Shown: positions 1-6,719 of the stretch, one piece after another | How positions within the stretch are numbered: the stretch's first letter is position 1 | Layout: every line of letters starts with the position of its first letter | From: an uncultured Cetobacterium sp. | GTDB taxonomy: Bacteria > Fusobacteriota > Fusobacteriia > Fusobacteriales > Fusobacteriaceae | NCBI GenBank assembly: GCA_900766645.1 | Contig: CAAFWD010000099.1 | Coordinates: 1-10,828, forward strand | DNA: 10,828 nucleotides | Direction: 5' to 3' | The notes under the pieces: generated by a model | What the model was told of the DNA's origin: nothing | Databases searched by the model: none | The model's input: the letters and a program-made list of their open reading frames with translations, nothing else | Made by a program: the position numbers and the translations under genes

Positions 1-228
1 ATTCTTGATAAGAGTACAAAATATCCTGTTTCTGACAAAAAAATGGTTGTTGTTGTGAATAAAAGCGCATTGGATGCAGATATGTATTCTACAGTATTTT
101 TTTTGATGCCAATTGAAGAGGTTATCAGATATGCCAACAATAAGGAGAACTTAGATGTGCTTATAGTTGATAATAAAAATATAATACACATGTCTAAAAA
201 TATAAAATTCAAGGAAATATCTAATTAA
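1..228 (+). CDS. apbE: FAD:protein FMN transferase (ApbE family), C-terminal fragment
   Basis: This is the last 75 codons of a gene cut by the left edge; the reading frame is open from base 1 and ends with TAA at 226-228. The visible peptide begins ILDKSTKYPV, which fits the ApbE motif around H-I-I-D-P-x-T-G-x-P with a Lys in place of the usual Gly. It continues into a beta strand (VVVVN) and then D-A-D-M-Y-S-T, matching the A-D-A-x-x-T segment that supplies metal-binding Asp and Thr in this family. ApbE proteins are Mg2+-dependent enzymes that move FMN from FAD onto a Thr of target proteins such as Nqr, Rnf or secreted flavoproteins, usually as lipoproteins outside the inner membrane. The N-terminus is not visible, so signal peptide and lipobox cannot be judged. 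An internal ATG at 43 is inside the domain and is not the real start. No convincing terminator follows. Confidence 0.82.
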   Translation: MLDKSTKYPVSDKKMVVVVNKSALDADMYSTVFFLMPIEEVIRYANNKENLDVLIVDNKNIIHMSKNIKFKEISN

Positions 229-256
229 ATAAATAAAAAAAGAACTTTGTTTTAAC

Positions 257-285
257 TTGAAATATCTTAGACTTTCTCGTATACT
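257..285 (+). promoter_or_regulatory. Promoter of hppA
   Basis: A sigma70-type promoter: -35 TTGAAA at 257-262, a 17-base spacer, and -10 TATACT at 280-285. Transcription would begin near 292, leaving a leader of about 28 bases before the GTG start. The match (5/6 in each box, ideal spacing) and position make it a good candidate; it separates hppA from the preceding apbE fragment. Confidence 0.7.
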
Positions 286-319
286 TAAGTCATACTAAAC
301 ATACTGGGAGGTTTTAAAA

Positions 320-2296
320 GTGGAGCAAATGATCTATTTAGGAATTTTCGGTGGAATTTTAGCACTAATTTCAGCAACTTTTTATTCGAAGAAAGTTCAA
401 AGTTATGAAATCAATATTCCGAGGGTGGCCGAGATAACAGACGCTATCAGAGAAGGGGCAATGGCATTTCTTTCGGCGGAATATAAAATTTTAATTTGGT
501 TCGTAGCAGCAGTAGCAATTTTATTAGGATTTTTTCTAGATGCTATGGTAGCAGTAACATTCGTAATAGGAGCATTGACATCAGCGCTAGCAGGAAACAT
601 AGGTATGAGAATAGCAACAAAGGCAAATGGGAGAACATCAATTGCAGCAAAAGAGGGAGGATTATCTAAAGCTTTGGATGTAGCCTTCGCAGGTGGAGCT
701 GTAATGGGACTTTCAGTTGTAGGATTGGGAATACTAGGTTTAACAATTTTAATAATAGTATTTAATTGGAATGTAGATATAATTACTGGATTTGGAATGG
801 GAGCATCATCAATAGCTTTATTTGCAAGAGTAGGAGGGGGAATATACACTAAGGCAGCAGATGTTGGAGCTGACTTAGTTGGAAAAGTTGAAGCTGGAAT
901 TCCAGAAGATGACCCTAGAAATCCTGCAACAATAGCGGATAATGTAGGAGATAATGTAGGAGATGTGGCAGGAATGGGAGCAGATTTATTTGAGTCATAC
1001 GTTGGTTCTATAATAGCAACATTGGCCATTGGATCAATGATGGGAAAAGAATATTTAATAGCTCCAATATTAATATCTGCACTGGGAATAATCTCATCTA
1101 TTTTAGCAACATTGACAGTAAAAACAGAAAATCCAGATGAAGTATATCATAAACTTGAAAATGGAACTAGAATAGCGGGAGTACTATCTACAATTGGTGC
1201 TTTCGGTGTTGTAAAGTACTTAAATCTTCCAATGGGGATATTTGGGTCAATAGTAGCAGGACTAGTAGCAGGATTAGTTATTGCTTACTTTACAGGAGTT
1301 TATACAGATACTGGAAGAAAAGCAGTTAATAGAATTGCAGATTCAGCAAAGACAGGACCTGCAACTACTATAATAGAAGGATTAGCAGTGGGGATGGAGT
1401 CGACAGTAGCGCCATTATTAATAATTTCATTGGCAATAATTGTAGCATATAATCTTGCAGGTTTATATGGGATATCTATAGCAGCAGTAGGAATGCTATC
1501 AACAACAGGAATGGTAGTCGCAGTTGATGCTTATGGTCCAGTTGCAGATAACGCTGGAGGAATAGCGGAAATGGCAGAATTACCAAGTGAAGTTAGAGAG
1601 TGTACAGATAAATTAGATGCAGTAGGAAACTCAACAGCAGCAGTAGGAAAAGGATTTGCCATAGGATCGGCAGCCTTGACAGCTCTGTCATTATTTGCGG
1701 CTTATAAAGAAGCAGTTCAAGCAAATACATCTGAAAATTTTGTATTAGATATAATAGATCCTGAAGTAATTGTAGGTCTATTTATAGGTGGAATGCTAAC
1801 ATTCTTATTTTCGGCTTTAACAATGACAGCAGTAGGAAAAGCCGCTATGGAAATGGTTGAAGAAGTTAGAAGACAATTTAGAGAAATACCAGGAATTATG
1901 GAGAAAAAAGCAAAGCCTGATTATAAAAGATGTGTAGAGATTTCGACAAGATCATCACTAAGAGAGATGATAATTCCAGGAGTATTAGCAATATTAGCTC
2001 CAGTATCAGTAGGGCTATGGTCAACAAAAGCTTTGGGTGGATTATTAGCAGGAGCTTTGGTGACTGGAATTTTAATGGCAATAATGATGGCTAATGCTGG
2101 AGGAGCTTGGGATAACGCTAAGAAGCAGATCGAAGCTGGATATAAAGGTGACGGCAAGGGATCGGCTAGACATAAAGCAGCAGTTGTAGGAGATACAGTG
2201 GGAGATCCATTTAAAGATACATCAGGACCATCATTAAATATATTAATTAAATTAATGAGTATTGTATCGCTAGTTTTAGTGCCGCTATTTGTATAA
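320..2296 (+). CDS. hppA: Membrane-bound pyrophosphatase, K+-dependent, probably Na+-translocating
   Basis: A 658-residue integral membrane pyrophosphatase with the many hydrophobic segments expected of the family's roughly 16 helices. It hydrolyses PPi at the cytoplasmic face and pumps cations outward. The catalytic signature runs from about residue 181 (DVGADLVGKVE) through DDPRNPATIADNVGDNVGD (197-215), and the C-terminal catalytic loop GDTVGDPFKDTSGPS is at 624-638. Residues 436-443 read GNSTAAVG: Ala440 and Gly443, rather than Lys and Thr, are the known mark of K+-dependent enzymes. Glu225 in ADLFES sits where Na+-pumping members carry their gate Glu, whereas plant-type H+ pumps have it about four residues later. 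Na+ pumping is inferred; some members pump both Na+ and H+. The start is GTG at 320, preceded by GGGAGG at 306-311 with 8 bases between; ATG at 329 is too far from that site. The gene is monocistronic, with its own promoter and terminator. Confidence 0.97.
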   Translation: MEQMIYLGIFGGILALISATFYSKKVQSYEINIPRVAEITDAIREGAMAFLSAEYKILIWFVAAVAILLGFFLDAMVAVTFVIGALTSALAGNIGMRIATKANGRTSIAAKEGGLSKALDVAFAGGAVMGLSVVGLGILGLTILIIVFNWNVDIITGFGMGASSIALFARVGGGIYTKAADVGADLVGKVEAGIPEDDPRNPATIADNVGDNVGDVAGMGADLFESYVGSIIATLAIGSMMGKEYLIAPILISALGIISSILATLTVKTENPDEVYHKLENGTRIAGVLSTIGAFGVVKYLNLPMGIFGSIVAGLVAGLVIAYFTGVYTDTGRKAVNRIADSAKTGPATTIIEGLAVGMESTVAPLLIISLAIIVAYNLAGLYGISIAAVGMLSTTGMVVAVDAYGPVADNAGGIAEMAELPSEVRECTDKLDAVGNSTAAVGKGFAIGSAALTALSLFAAYKEAVQANTSENFVLDIIDPEVIVGLFIGGMLTFLFSALTMTAVGKAAMEMVEEVRRQFREIPGIMEKKAKPDYKRCVEISTRSSLREMIIPGVLAILAPVSVGLWSTKALGGLLAGALVTGILMAIMMANAGGAWDNAKKQIEAGYKGDGKGSARHKAAVVGDTVGDPFKDTSGPSLNILIKLMSIVSLVLVPLFV

Positions 2297-2306
2297 TTTA
2301 AGATGG

Positions 2307-2343
2307 AAAGCTATAGATGTTATTATCTATAGCTTTTTTATTT
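2307..2343 (+). terminator. Rho-independent terminator of hppA
   Basis: A 12-bp perfect stem (AAAGCTATAGAT at 2307-2318 paired with ATCTATAGCTTT at 2325-2336), a 6-base loop, and a T-rich tail (TTTTTTATTTT) overlapping the right arm. It lies 10 bases after the hppA stop. The stem is AT-rich, which is usual in such a genome. Confidence 0.85.
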
Positions 2344-2389
2344 TAGAGGAAAATACAGATAATTTAATAATAATATTGAAGAGAAAAAA

Positions 2390-2411
2390 TCTATAAGAAT
2401 ATTTTTATAGA
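2390..2411. repeat. Near-perfect 22-bp palindrome in the hppA-pyk intergenic region
   Basis: Outer arms TCTATAA (2390-2396) and TTATAGA (2405-2411) are perfect inverted repeats, and the centre GAATATTT is also symmetric except for one pair (G2397/T2404). Ten of eleven base pairs match. It lies about 90 bases upstream of the pyk -35 box and no T-tract follows. It may be an operator or a chance AT-rich palindrome; the 282-base region between hppA and pyk otherwise holds only the terminator, a second palindrome and the pyk promoter. Confidence 0.35.
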
Positions 2412-2459
2412 CAGATAGGAATATTTAATTTGGAAATTAACGGTTCAAAAAAAGGTGAA

Positions 2460-2477
2460 AAATGAACTGTTTCATTT
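2460..2477. promoter_or_regulatory. Candidate operator upstream of the pyk promoter
   Basis: A perfect inverted repeat AAATGAA-CTGT-TTCATTT (7-4-7) ends one base before the -35 box of the pyk promoter, with its centre near -45 from the expected start site. This is a common place for an activator or repressor dimer. The left part can also pair with a second upstream arm: GTTCA at 2443-2447 and TGAAC at 2463-2467. The 7-4-7 layout is like that of several dimeric regulators (Rex, for example), but the bases do not match any consensus I can name with confidence. Confidence 0.4.
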
Positions 2478-2478
2478 C

Positions 2479-2507
2479 TTGACTTTATCTAGTATATTAG
2501 ATAGAAT
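2479..2507 (+). promoter_or_regulatory. Promoter of pyk (and probably eno)
   Basis: -35 TTGACT at 2479-2484, 17-base spacer, -10 TAGAAT at 2502-2507; both hexamers match the sigma70 consensus at five of six positions. Transcription would start near 2514, giving a leader of about 65 bases that contains only a weak 6-bp A/T inverted repeat (TATAAA at 2532-2537, TTTATA at 2545-2550). Confidence 0.78.
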
Positions 2508-2578
2508 TTCAGTATAAAAATAGTGTAAGAATATAAAATATTACTTTATAGATAAAAAACTCATTATAGGAGGAAACG

Positions 2579-3988
2579 ATGAAAAAAACGAAAATTGTAT
2601 GTACAATTGGACCAAAAACTGAGTCTGTTGAAGTTTTATCAGAGTTACTAAAAGCAGGAATGAACGTTATGAGAATGAACTTCTCACACGGAAGCCATGA
2701 AGAGCATGGACAAAGAATAATAAATTTAAAAAAGGCTATAGAACTTACAGGAATCAATGCGGCAGTTCTTTTAGACACTAAAGGACCTGAAATTAGAACA
2801 ATAAAGCTTGTAGATGGAAAAGATGTGGCTTTAGTTGCAGGACAAAAATTTACTATAACAACTGATGATACAGTTGTGGGAGATAGCACAAGAGTAGCAG
2901 TTACATACAAAGGATTAACTGAAGATTTGAAACCAGGGAACATAGTTTTAATTGATGATGGATTAATTGAAATGGAAGTTGAAGAGGTTGTAGGTAACGA
3001 AGTTAGATGTATTGTAAAAAATAATGGAGATTTAGGTGAGAATAAAGGTGTAAACTTACCAAATGTTTCAGTTCAATTACCAGCTTTATCAGCAAAAGAT
3101 ATGGGAGATTTAAAATTTGGTTGCGAACAAAATGTTGATTTCGTTGCAGCATCATTCATAAGAAAAGCTGATGATGTGAAAGCTGTTAGAGAAGTTTTAG
3201 ACTCTAATGGTGGAGAAAAAATAAAAATAATATCAAAAATAGAAAATCAAGAAGGATTAGATAATTTTGATGAGATATTAGAACTATCAGATGGTATAAT
3301 GGTAGCAAGAGGAGATTTAGGAGTAGAAATTCCAGTAGAAGAAGTACCTTTTGCACAAAAAATGATGGTTGAAAAGTGTAACTTAGAGGGGAAAGTTGTT
3401 ATAACAGCTACTCAAATGTTAGACTCAATGATAAAAAATCCAAGACCAACAAGAGCTGAAGCTACAGACGTAACAAACGCAATATTAGATGGAACAGACG
3501 CAATTATGCTATCTGGAGAAACTGCAAAAGGAAAATATCCGGTGGAAGCAGTAACAGTAATGAAAAAGATTGCTGAAAAAACAGATCCTATAGTTAGATT
3601 TTCAATTGAAAATGAAGAGGGTGTAACAATAACAGAAGCTATGGCTAGAGGAACAGTTGATGTATCAGAGGCTTTAGGAGCAAAACTTATAGTTTCTGGA
3701 ACAGCTTCAGGAAGATCAGCGACAGCATTAAGAAGATATTTCCCAGAGGCATTTATTTTAGCGATAACAAATAATGAAAAAACATATAACCAAATGATTT
3801 TAACAAGAGGAGTAATTCCTTGTTTAAATAAAGAAGCAACAACGTTAGAAGAATTCTATACATTAGCAGAAAGAAAAGCTTTAGAATTAGGATTAGTAAA
3901 TTCTGGAGATATTATAGTGGCAGCATGTGGAGAAGAAGTATTTAAAGTTGGAACAAGTAACTCTATGAAAGTTATAAAAGTTAAGTAA
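2579..3988 (+). CDS. pyk: Pyruvate kinase
   Basis: A full-length 469-residue pyruvate kinase, which transfers phosphate from PEP to ADP to make pyruvate and ATP in the last step of glycolysis. Domain A carries the N-terminal KIVCTIGP strand, the lid domain B spans roughly 70-168, and the barrel resumes with IISKIEN (catalytic Lys220, metal ligand Glu222), ARGDLG (metal ligand Asp246), ATQML (Thr278) and the family signature NPRPTRAEATDVTNAILDG (287-305). Asn34, Ser36, Asp66 and Thr67 match the K+ ligands, and Glu71 in GPEIRT is the residue that marks K+-dependent enzymes (K+-independent ones have Lys). The C-terminal domain has TASGRS at 375-380, the loop that binds the phosphate of sugar-phosphate effectors, so allosteric activation is likely. 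The extra C-terminal PEP-utiliser-like domain of Bacillus-type enzymes is absent. An AGGAGG site at 2568-2573 lies 5 bases before the ATG. Eno follows after 71 bases without an evident terminator. Confidence 0.98.
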   Translation: MKKTKIVCTIGPKTESVEVLSELLKAGMNVMRMNFSHGSHEEHGQRIINLKKAIELTGINAAVLLDTKGPEIRTIKLVDGKDVALVAGQKFTITTDDTVVGDSTRVAVTYKGLTEDLKPGNIVLIDDGLIEMEVEEVVGNEVRCIVKNNGDLGENKGVNLPNVSVQLPALSAKDMGDLKFGCEQNVDFVAASFIRKADDVKAVREVLDSNGGEKIKIISKIENQEGLDNFDEILELSDGIMVARGDLGVEIPVEEVPFAQKMMVEKCNLEGKVVITATQMLDSMIKNPRPTRAEATDVTNAILDGTDAIMLSGETAKGKYPVEAVTVMKKIAEKTDPIVRFSIENEEGVTITEAMARGTVDVSEALGAKLIVSGTASGRSATALRRYFPEAFILAITNNEKTYNQMILTRGVIPCLNKEATTLEEFYTLAERKALELGLVNSGDIIVAACGEEVFKVGTSNSMKVIKVK

Positions 3989-4059
3989 TTAAAATTTCAG
4001 AATATAGAAACAAAATTGGAATAAAATTAAAAAAATTAATTCTAAGGAGGATTTAAGAA

Positions 4060-5367
4060 ATGACAAGAATAGCAGAAGTTAAAGGAAGAGAAATTCTTGA
4101 CTCAAGAGGAAACCCAACAGTAGAGGTTGACGTAATACTAGAGTGTGGAGCAATGGGAAGAGCGGCAGTTCCATCAGGAGCATCAACTGGAGCTTATGAG
4201 GCTGTTGAGTTAAGAGACGAAGATAAATCTAGATACTTAGGAAAAGGTGTTTTAAAAGCTGTTCACTATGTAAATACTGAGATTAAAGAATTAGTAGTAG
4301 GAATGAATGCTTTAAACCAGGTTGAAATAGATAAAGCTATGATCGCTTTAGATGGAACACCAAATAAAGATAGATTAGGAGCTAACGCTATATTAGGAGT
4401 TTCTTTAGCAGTAGCTAAGGCAGCAGCAGAAGCATTAGGACAACCATTATACAAATATTTAGGTGGAGTTAATGCAAAAGAATTACCTTTACCAATGATG
4501 AACATATTAAATGGAGGAAGTCACGCAGATTCAGCTGTAGACGTTCAAGAGTTCATGGTACAACCAGTTGGAGCTAAGAACTTTGCTGAAGCTATGAGAA
4601 TGGGATGTGAAATATTCCACCACTTAGGGAAAATTTTAAAAGCAAACGGAGATTCAACTAACGTTGGAAACGAGGGAGGATATGCTCCAGCAAAAATCAA
4701 CGGAACAGAGGGAGCTTTAGATATAATCGTTGAGGCTGTAAAAGCAGCTGGATATGAGTTAGGAACAGATGTTACTTTCGCTTTAGACGCAGCAGCTACT
4801 GAGTTCTGTGTTGAGAAAGAGGATGGAACATTTGAATACCACTTCAAAAGAGAGGGTGGAGTTGTAAGAACAACTGCAGAGATGATCGAATGGTACGCAC
4901 AATTATGTGAGAAGTATCCAATTAAATCTATCGAAGATGGATTAGGAGAAAATGACTGGGCTGGATTCAAAATGTTAACTGAAAAAGTTGGAAAGAAAGT
5001 TCAAATTGTTGGAGATGACTTATTCGTAACAAATACAGAGAGATTAGCTAAAGGAATCGAAATGGGATCAGCTAACTCAATCTTAATCAAGTTAAACCAA
5101 ATTGGAACTTTAACTGAGACTTTAGATGCTATTGAAATGGCTAAGAGAGCTAACATGACAGCTGTAATATCTCACAGATCTGGAGAAACTGAGGATGCTA
5201 CAATTGCTGATATCGCAGTTGCAACAAATGCAGGACAAATTAAGACTGGATCAACTTCAAGAACAGACAGAATGGCTAAATACAACCAATTATTAAGAAT
5301 CGAAGAGGAATTAGGAGAAGTAGCTCAATACAATGGAATAAACGTATTCTATAACACTACAAAATAA
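4060..5367 (+). CDS. eno: Enolase
   Basis: A complete 435-residue enolase that converts 2-phosphoglycerate to PEP, the substrate of the pyruvate kinase encoded just upstream. Visible active-site elements are GNEGG with the catalytic acid Glu205, metal ligands Asp243 (FALDAAATEF), Glu292 (SIEDGL) and Asp319 (VGDDLF), the catalytic base Lys344 in ILIKLNQIG (the family signature region 341-354), and SHRSGETED at 371-379 that holds the substrate phosphate. The N-terminal substrate loop GASTGAYEAVELRD is intact at 40-53. AAGGAGG at 4044-4050 lies 9 bases before the ATG. No good promoter is seen in the 71-base gap, so cotranscription with pyk is likely. Codon choice differs from the neighbours: 15 of 24 Asn are AAC and 8 of 10 Phe are TTC, against 4 of 19 AAC for Asn in tyrS, as expected for a very highly expressed gene. 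Confidence 0.99.
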   Translation: MTRIAEVKGREILDSRGNPTVEVDVILECGAMGRAAVPSGASTGAYEAVELRDEDKSRYLGKGVLKAVHYVNTEIKELVVGMNALNQVEIDKAMIALDGTPNKDRLGANAILGVSLAVAKAAAEALGQPLYKYLGGVNAKELPLPMMNILNGGSHADSAVDVQEFMVQPVGAKNFAEAMRMGCEIFHHLGKILKANGDSTNVGNEGGYAPAKINGTEGALDIIVEAVKAAGYELGTDVTFALDAAATEFCVEKEDGTFEYHFKREGGVVRTTAEMIEWYAQLCEKYPIKSIEDGLGENDWAGFKMLTEKVGKKVQIVGDDLFVTNTERLAKGIEMGSANSILIKLNQIGTLTETLDAIEMAKRANMTAVISHRSGETEDATIADIAVATNAGQIKTGSTSRTDRMAKYNQLLRIEEELGEVAQYNGINVFYNTTK

Positions 5368-5389
5368 CTTGCCTTAAATAATTCCATTT

Positions 5390-5419
5390 AGAGGACCCTT
5401 TATGGGTCCTCTTTTTTTT
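5390..5419 (+). terminator. Strong rho-independent terminator after eno
   Basis: A 9-bp perfect stem (AGAGGACCC at 5390-5398 with GGGTCCTCT at 5404-5412), 5-base loop TTTAT, followed by a T-run to 5419. This is the most GC-rich stem of the terminators in the window and closes the pyk-eno unit. Confidence 0.95.
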
Positions 5420-5427
5420 ATAACTTC

Positions 5428-5456
5428 TTTAAAATTAAAGGGGTTTGTGCTACAAT
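5428..5456 (+). promoter_or_regulatory. Probable promoter of the tyrS operon (extended -10)
   Basis: A -10 TACAAT at 5451-5456 is preceded by TGC (5448-5450), an extended -10 element. At the ideal 17-base spacing the -35 is TTTAAA (5428-5433), a 4/6 match. It lies just after the eno terminator. The leader of about 30 bases is far too short for a T-box, so no tRNA-sensing riboswitch controls tyrS here. Confidence 0.55.
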
Positions 5457-5492
5457 AATATGTAAAATTAATAAAAAAATGGAGGAAAAAAT

Positions 5493-6719
5493 ATGTCGAA
5501 TGTTTTTGAAGTATTACAAGATCGTGGGTATATAAAACAAATGACTCATGAAGATGAGATAAAGAAATTATTAGAAGAAGAAAAAATAACTTTTTATATA
5601 GGATTTGATCCAACAGCGGATAGTTTACATGTAGGGCATTTTATTGCAATGATGTTTATGTCTCACATGCAAAAACATGGTCACAGACCGATAGCTCTTA
5701 TAGGTGGAGGAACAGCTCAAATTGGAGATCCAAGTGGAAGAACAGATATGAGACAAATGATGACAGATGAAATTATTGCTCATAATGTAGCATGTATAAA
5801 AAAACAAATGGAGAAGTTTATAGATTTTTCAGAGGGAAAAGCAGTATTAGCAAACAATGCAGACTGGTTAAGAGATTTGAACTATATTGATTTTATAAGA
5901 GATATAGGATCTCAATTCTCTGTAAATAGAATGCTATCAGCAGAATGTTTTAAGTCAAGAATGGAAAATGGAGGATTATCATTCCTAGAGTTTAACTATA
6001 TGTTGATGCAAGGATATGATTTCTTAGTTTTAAATAGAGAGTATGGATGTACTATGCAATTAGGTGGAGATGACCAATGGTCTAATATGATTGCAGGAGT
6101 AGATTTAATAAGAAAGAAAGATAGAAAGCAAGCTTTTGCTATGACTTGTACTTTATTAACAAATAGTGAAGGGAAAAAGATGGGGAAAACAGCAAAAGGA
6201 GCTTTATGGTTAGATCCTGAAAAAACATCTCCGTATGAATTCTATCAGTACTGGAGAAATTTACCAGATGCAGATGTAGCTCAACCATTAGCATTATTAA
6301 CATATCTCCCTATGGATGAGGTTAGAAGACTAGCTGCTTTAGAAGGAGCAGAAATAAATGAAGCTAAAAAAGTATTAGCTTATGAAGTAACTAAGATAGT
6401 TCATGGTGAAGAAGAAGCTGAAAAAGCAAAGCAAGCTTCAGAGGCATTATTTGGAAATAATGGAGTAGATTTAACTAACGTTCCTACTAGTGAGATTACA
6501 GCTGACAAATTAGGAATGGGAGTAGTGGATTTAATGGTTGAATTAGGTTTATTAAAAACAAAGAGTGAAGGAAGAAGATTAGTTCAGCAAAATGGATTAT
6601 CAATTAATGATGAAAAGATAACTGATTTTGCAATGGTTGTTACAAAAGAATTATTTGAAGATGGAGCATTGATGATAAAGCAAGGAAAGAAAAAATTTAA
6701 TAGGGTAGTAATAAAGTAG
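5493..6719 (+). CDS. tyrS: Tyrosyl-tRNA synthetase
   Basis: A complete 408-residue class I synthetase that charges tRNA-Tyr with tyrosine in the cytoplasm, releasing PPi. The Rossmann domain begins with YIGFDPTADSLHVGH: Tyr35 lines the tyrosine pocket and HVGH (46-49) is the HIGH motif. FNYMLMQGYDF (167-177) and QLGGDDQWSN (189-198) are the amino-acid recognition segments. KKMGKT (228-233) stands for KMSKS, a variant in which Gly and Thr replace both serines; KMGK forms are common in this length class of bacterial TyrRS. The C-terminal 65 residues, with VDLMVELGLLKTKSEGRRLVQQNGL, are an S4 RNA-binding domain. GGAGG at 5481-5485 is 7 bases before the ATG. The TAG stop shares its last base with the GTG start of the next gene, so the two are cotranscribed and probably translationally coupled. 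Confidence 0.97.
   Translation: MSNVFEVLQDRGYIKQMTHEDEIKKLLEEEKITFYIGFDPTADSLHVGHFIAMMFMSHMQKHGHRPIALIGGGTAQIGDPSGRTDMRQMMTDEIIAHNVACIKKQMEKFIDFSEGKAVLANNADWLRDLNYIDFIRDIGSQFSVNRMLSAECFKSRMENGGLSFLEFNYMLMQGYDFLVLNREYGCTMQLGGDDQWSNMIAGVDLIRKKDRKQAFAMTCTLLTNSEGKKMGKTAKGALWLDPEKTSPYEFYQYWRNLPDADVAQPLALLTYLPMDEVRRLAALEGAEINEAKKVLAYEVTKIVHGEEEAEKAKQASEALFGNNGVDLTNVPTSEITADKLGMGVVDLMVELGLLKTKSEGRRLVQQNGLSINDEKITDFAMVVTKELFEDGALMIKQGKKKFNRVVIK

Noticed and set aside
229..256. Possible terminator after apbE (AAAG and CTTT arms near 238-248)
   Set aside because: The loop would be two bases and the pairs almost all A-T; not a credible hairpin.
403..1029. Long open frame (208 codons) on the - strand opposite hppA
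   Set aside because: It is a low-complexity Ala/Pro/Ile-rich shadow of the strongly conserved pyrophosphatase codons, with no recognisable domain.
1896..2157. Two - strand open frames opposite the end of hppA
   Set aside because: Both overlap each other and the catalytic C-terminus of hppA and show no family features; shadows.
2509..2943. - strand open frame of 144 codons covering the pyk leader and start
   Set aside because: It is opposite conserved pyk coding sequence and the peptide resembles no known family.
3989..4059. Possible promoter or terminator between pyk and eno
   Set aside because: Only AT-rich repeats such as AATTAA are present; no pair of hexamers with good matches at proper spacing and no GC-containing stem.
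4545..4970. - strand open frame of 141 codons within eno
   Set aside because: Reverse-strand shadow of a highly conserved enolase region.
5420..5492. T-box riboswitch for tyrS
   Set aside because: The leader is about 30 bases and contains none of the T-box conserved elements; the preceding hairpin belongs to the eno terminator.
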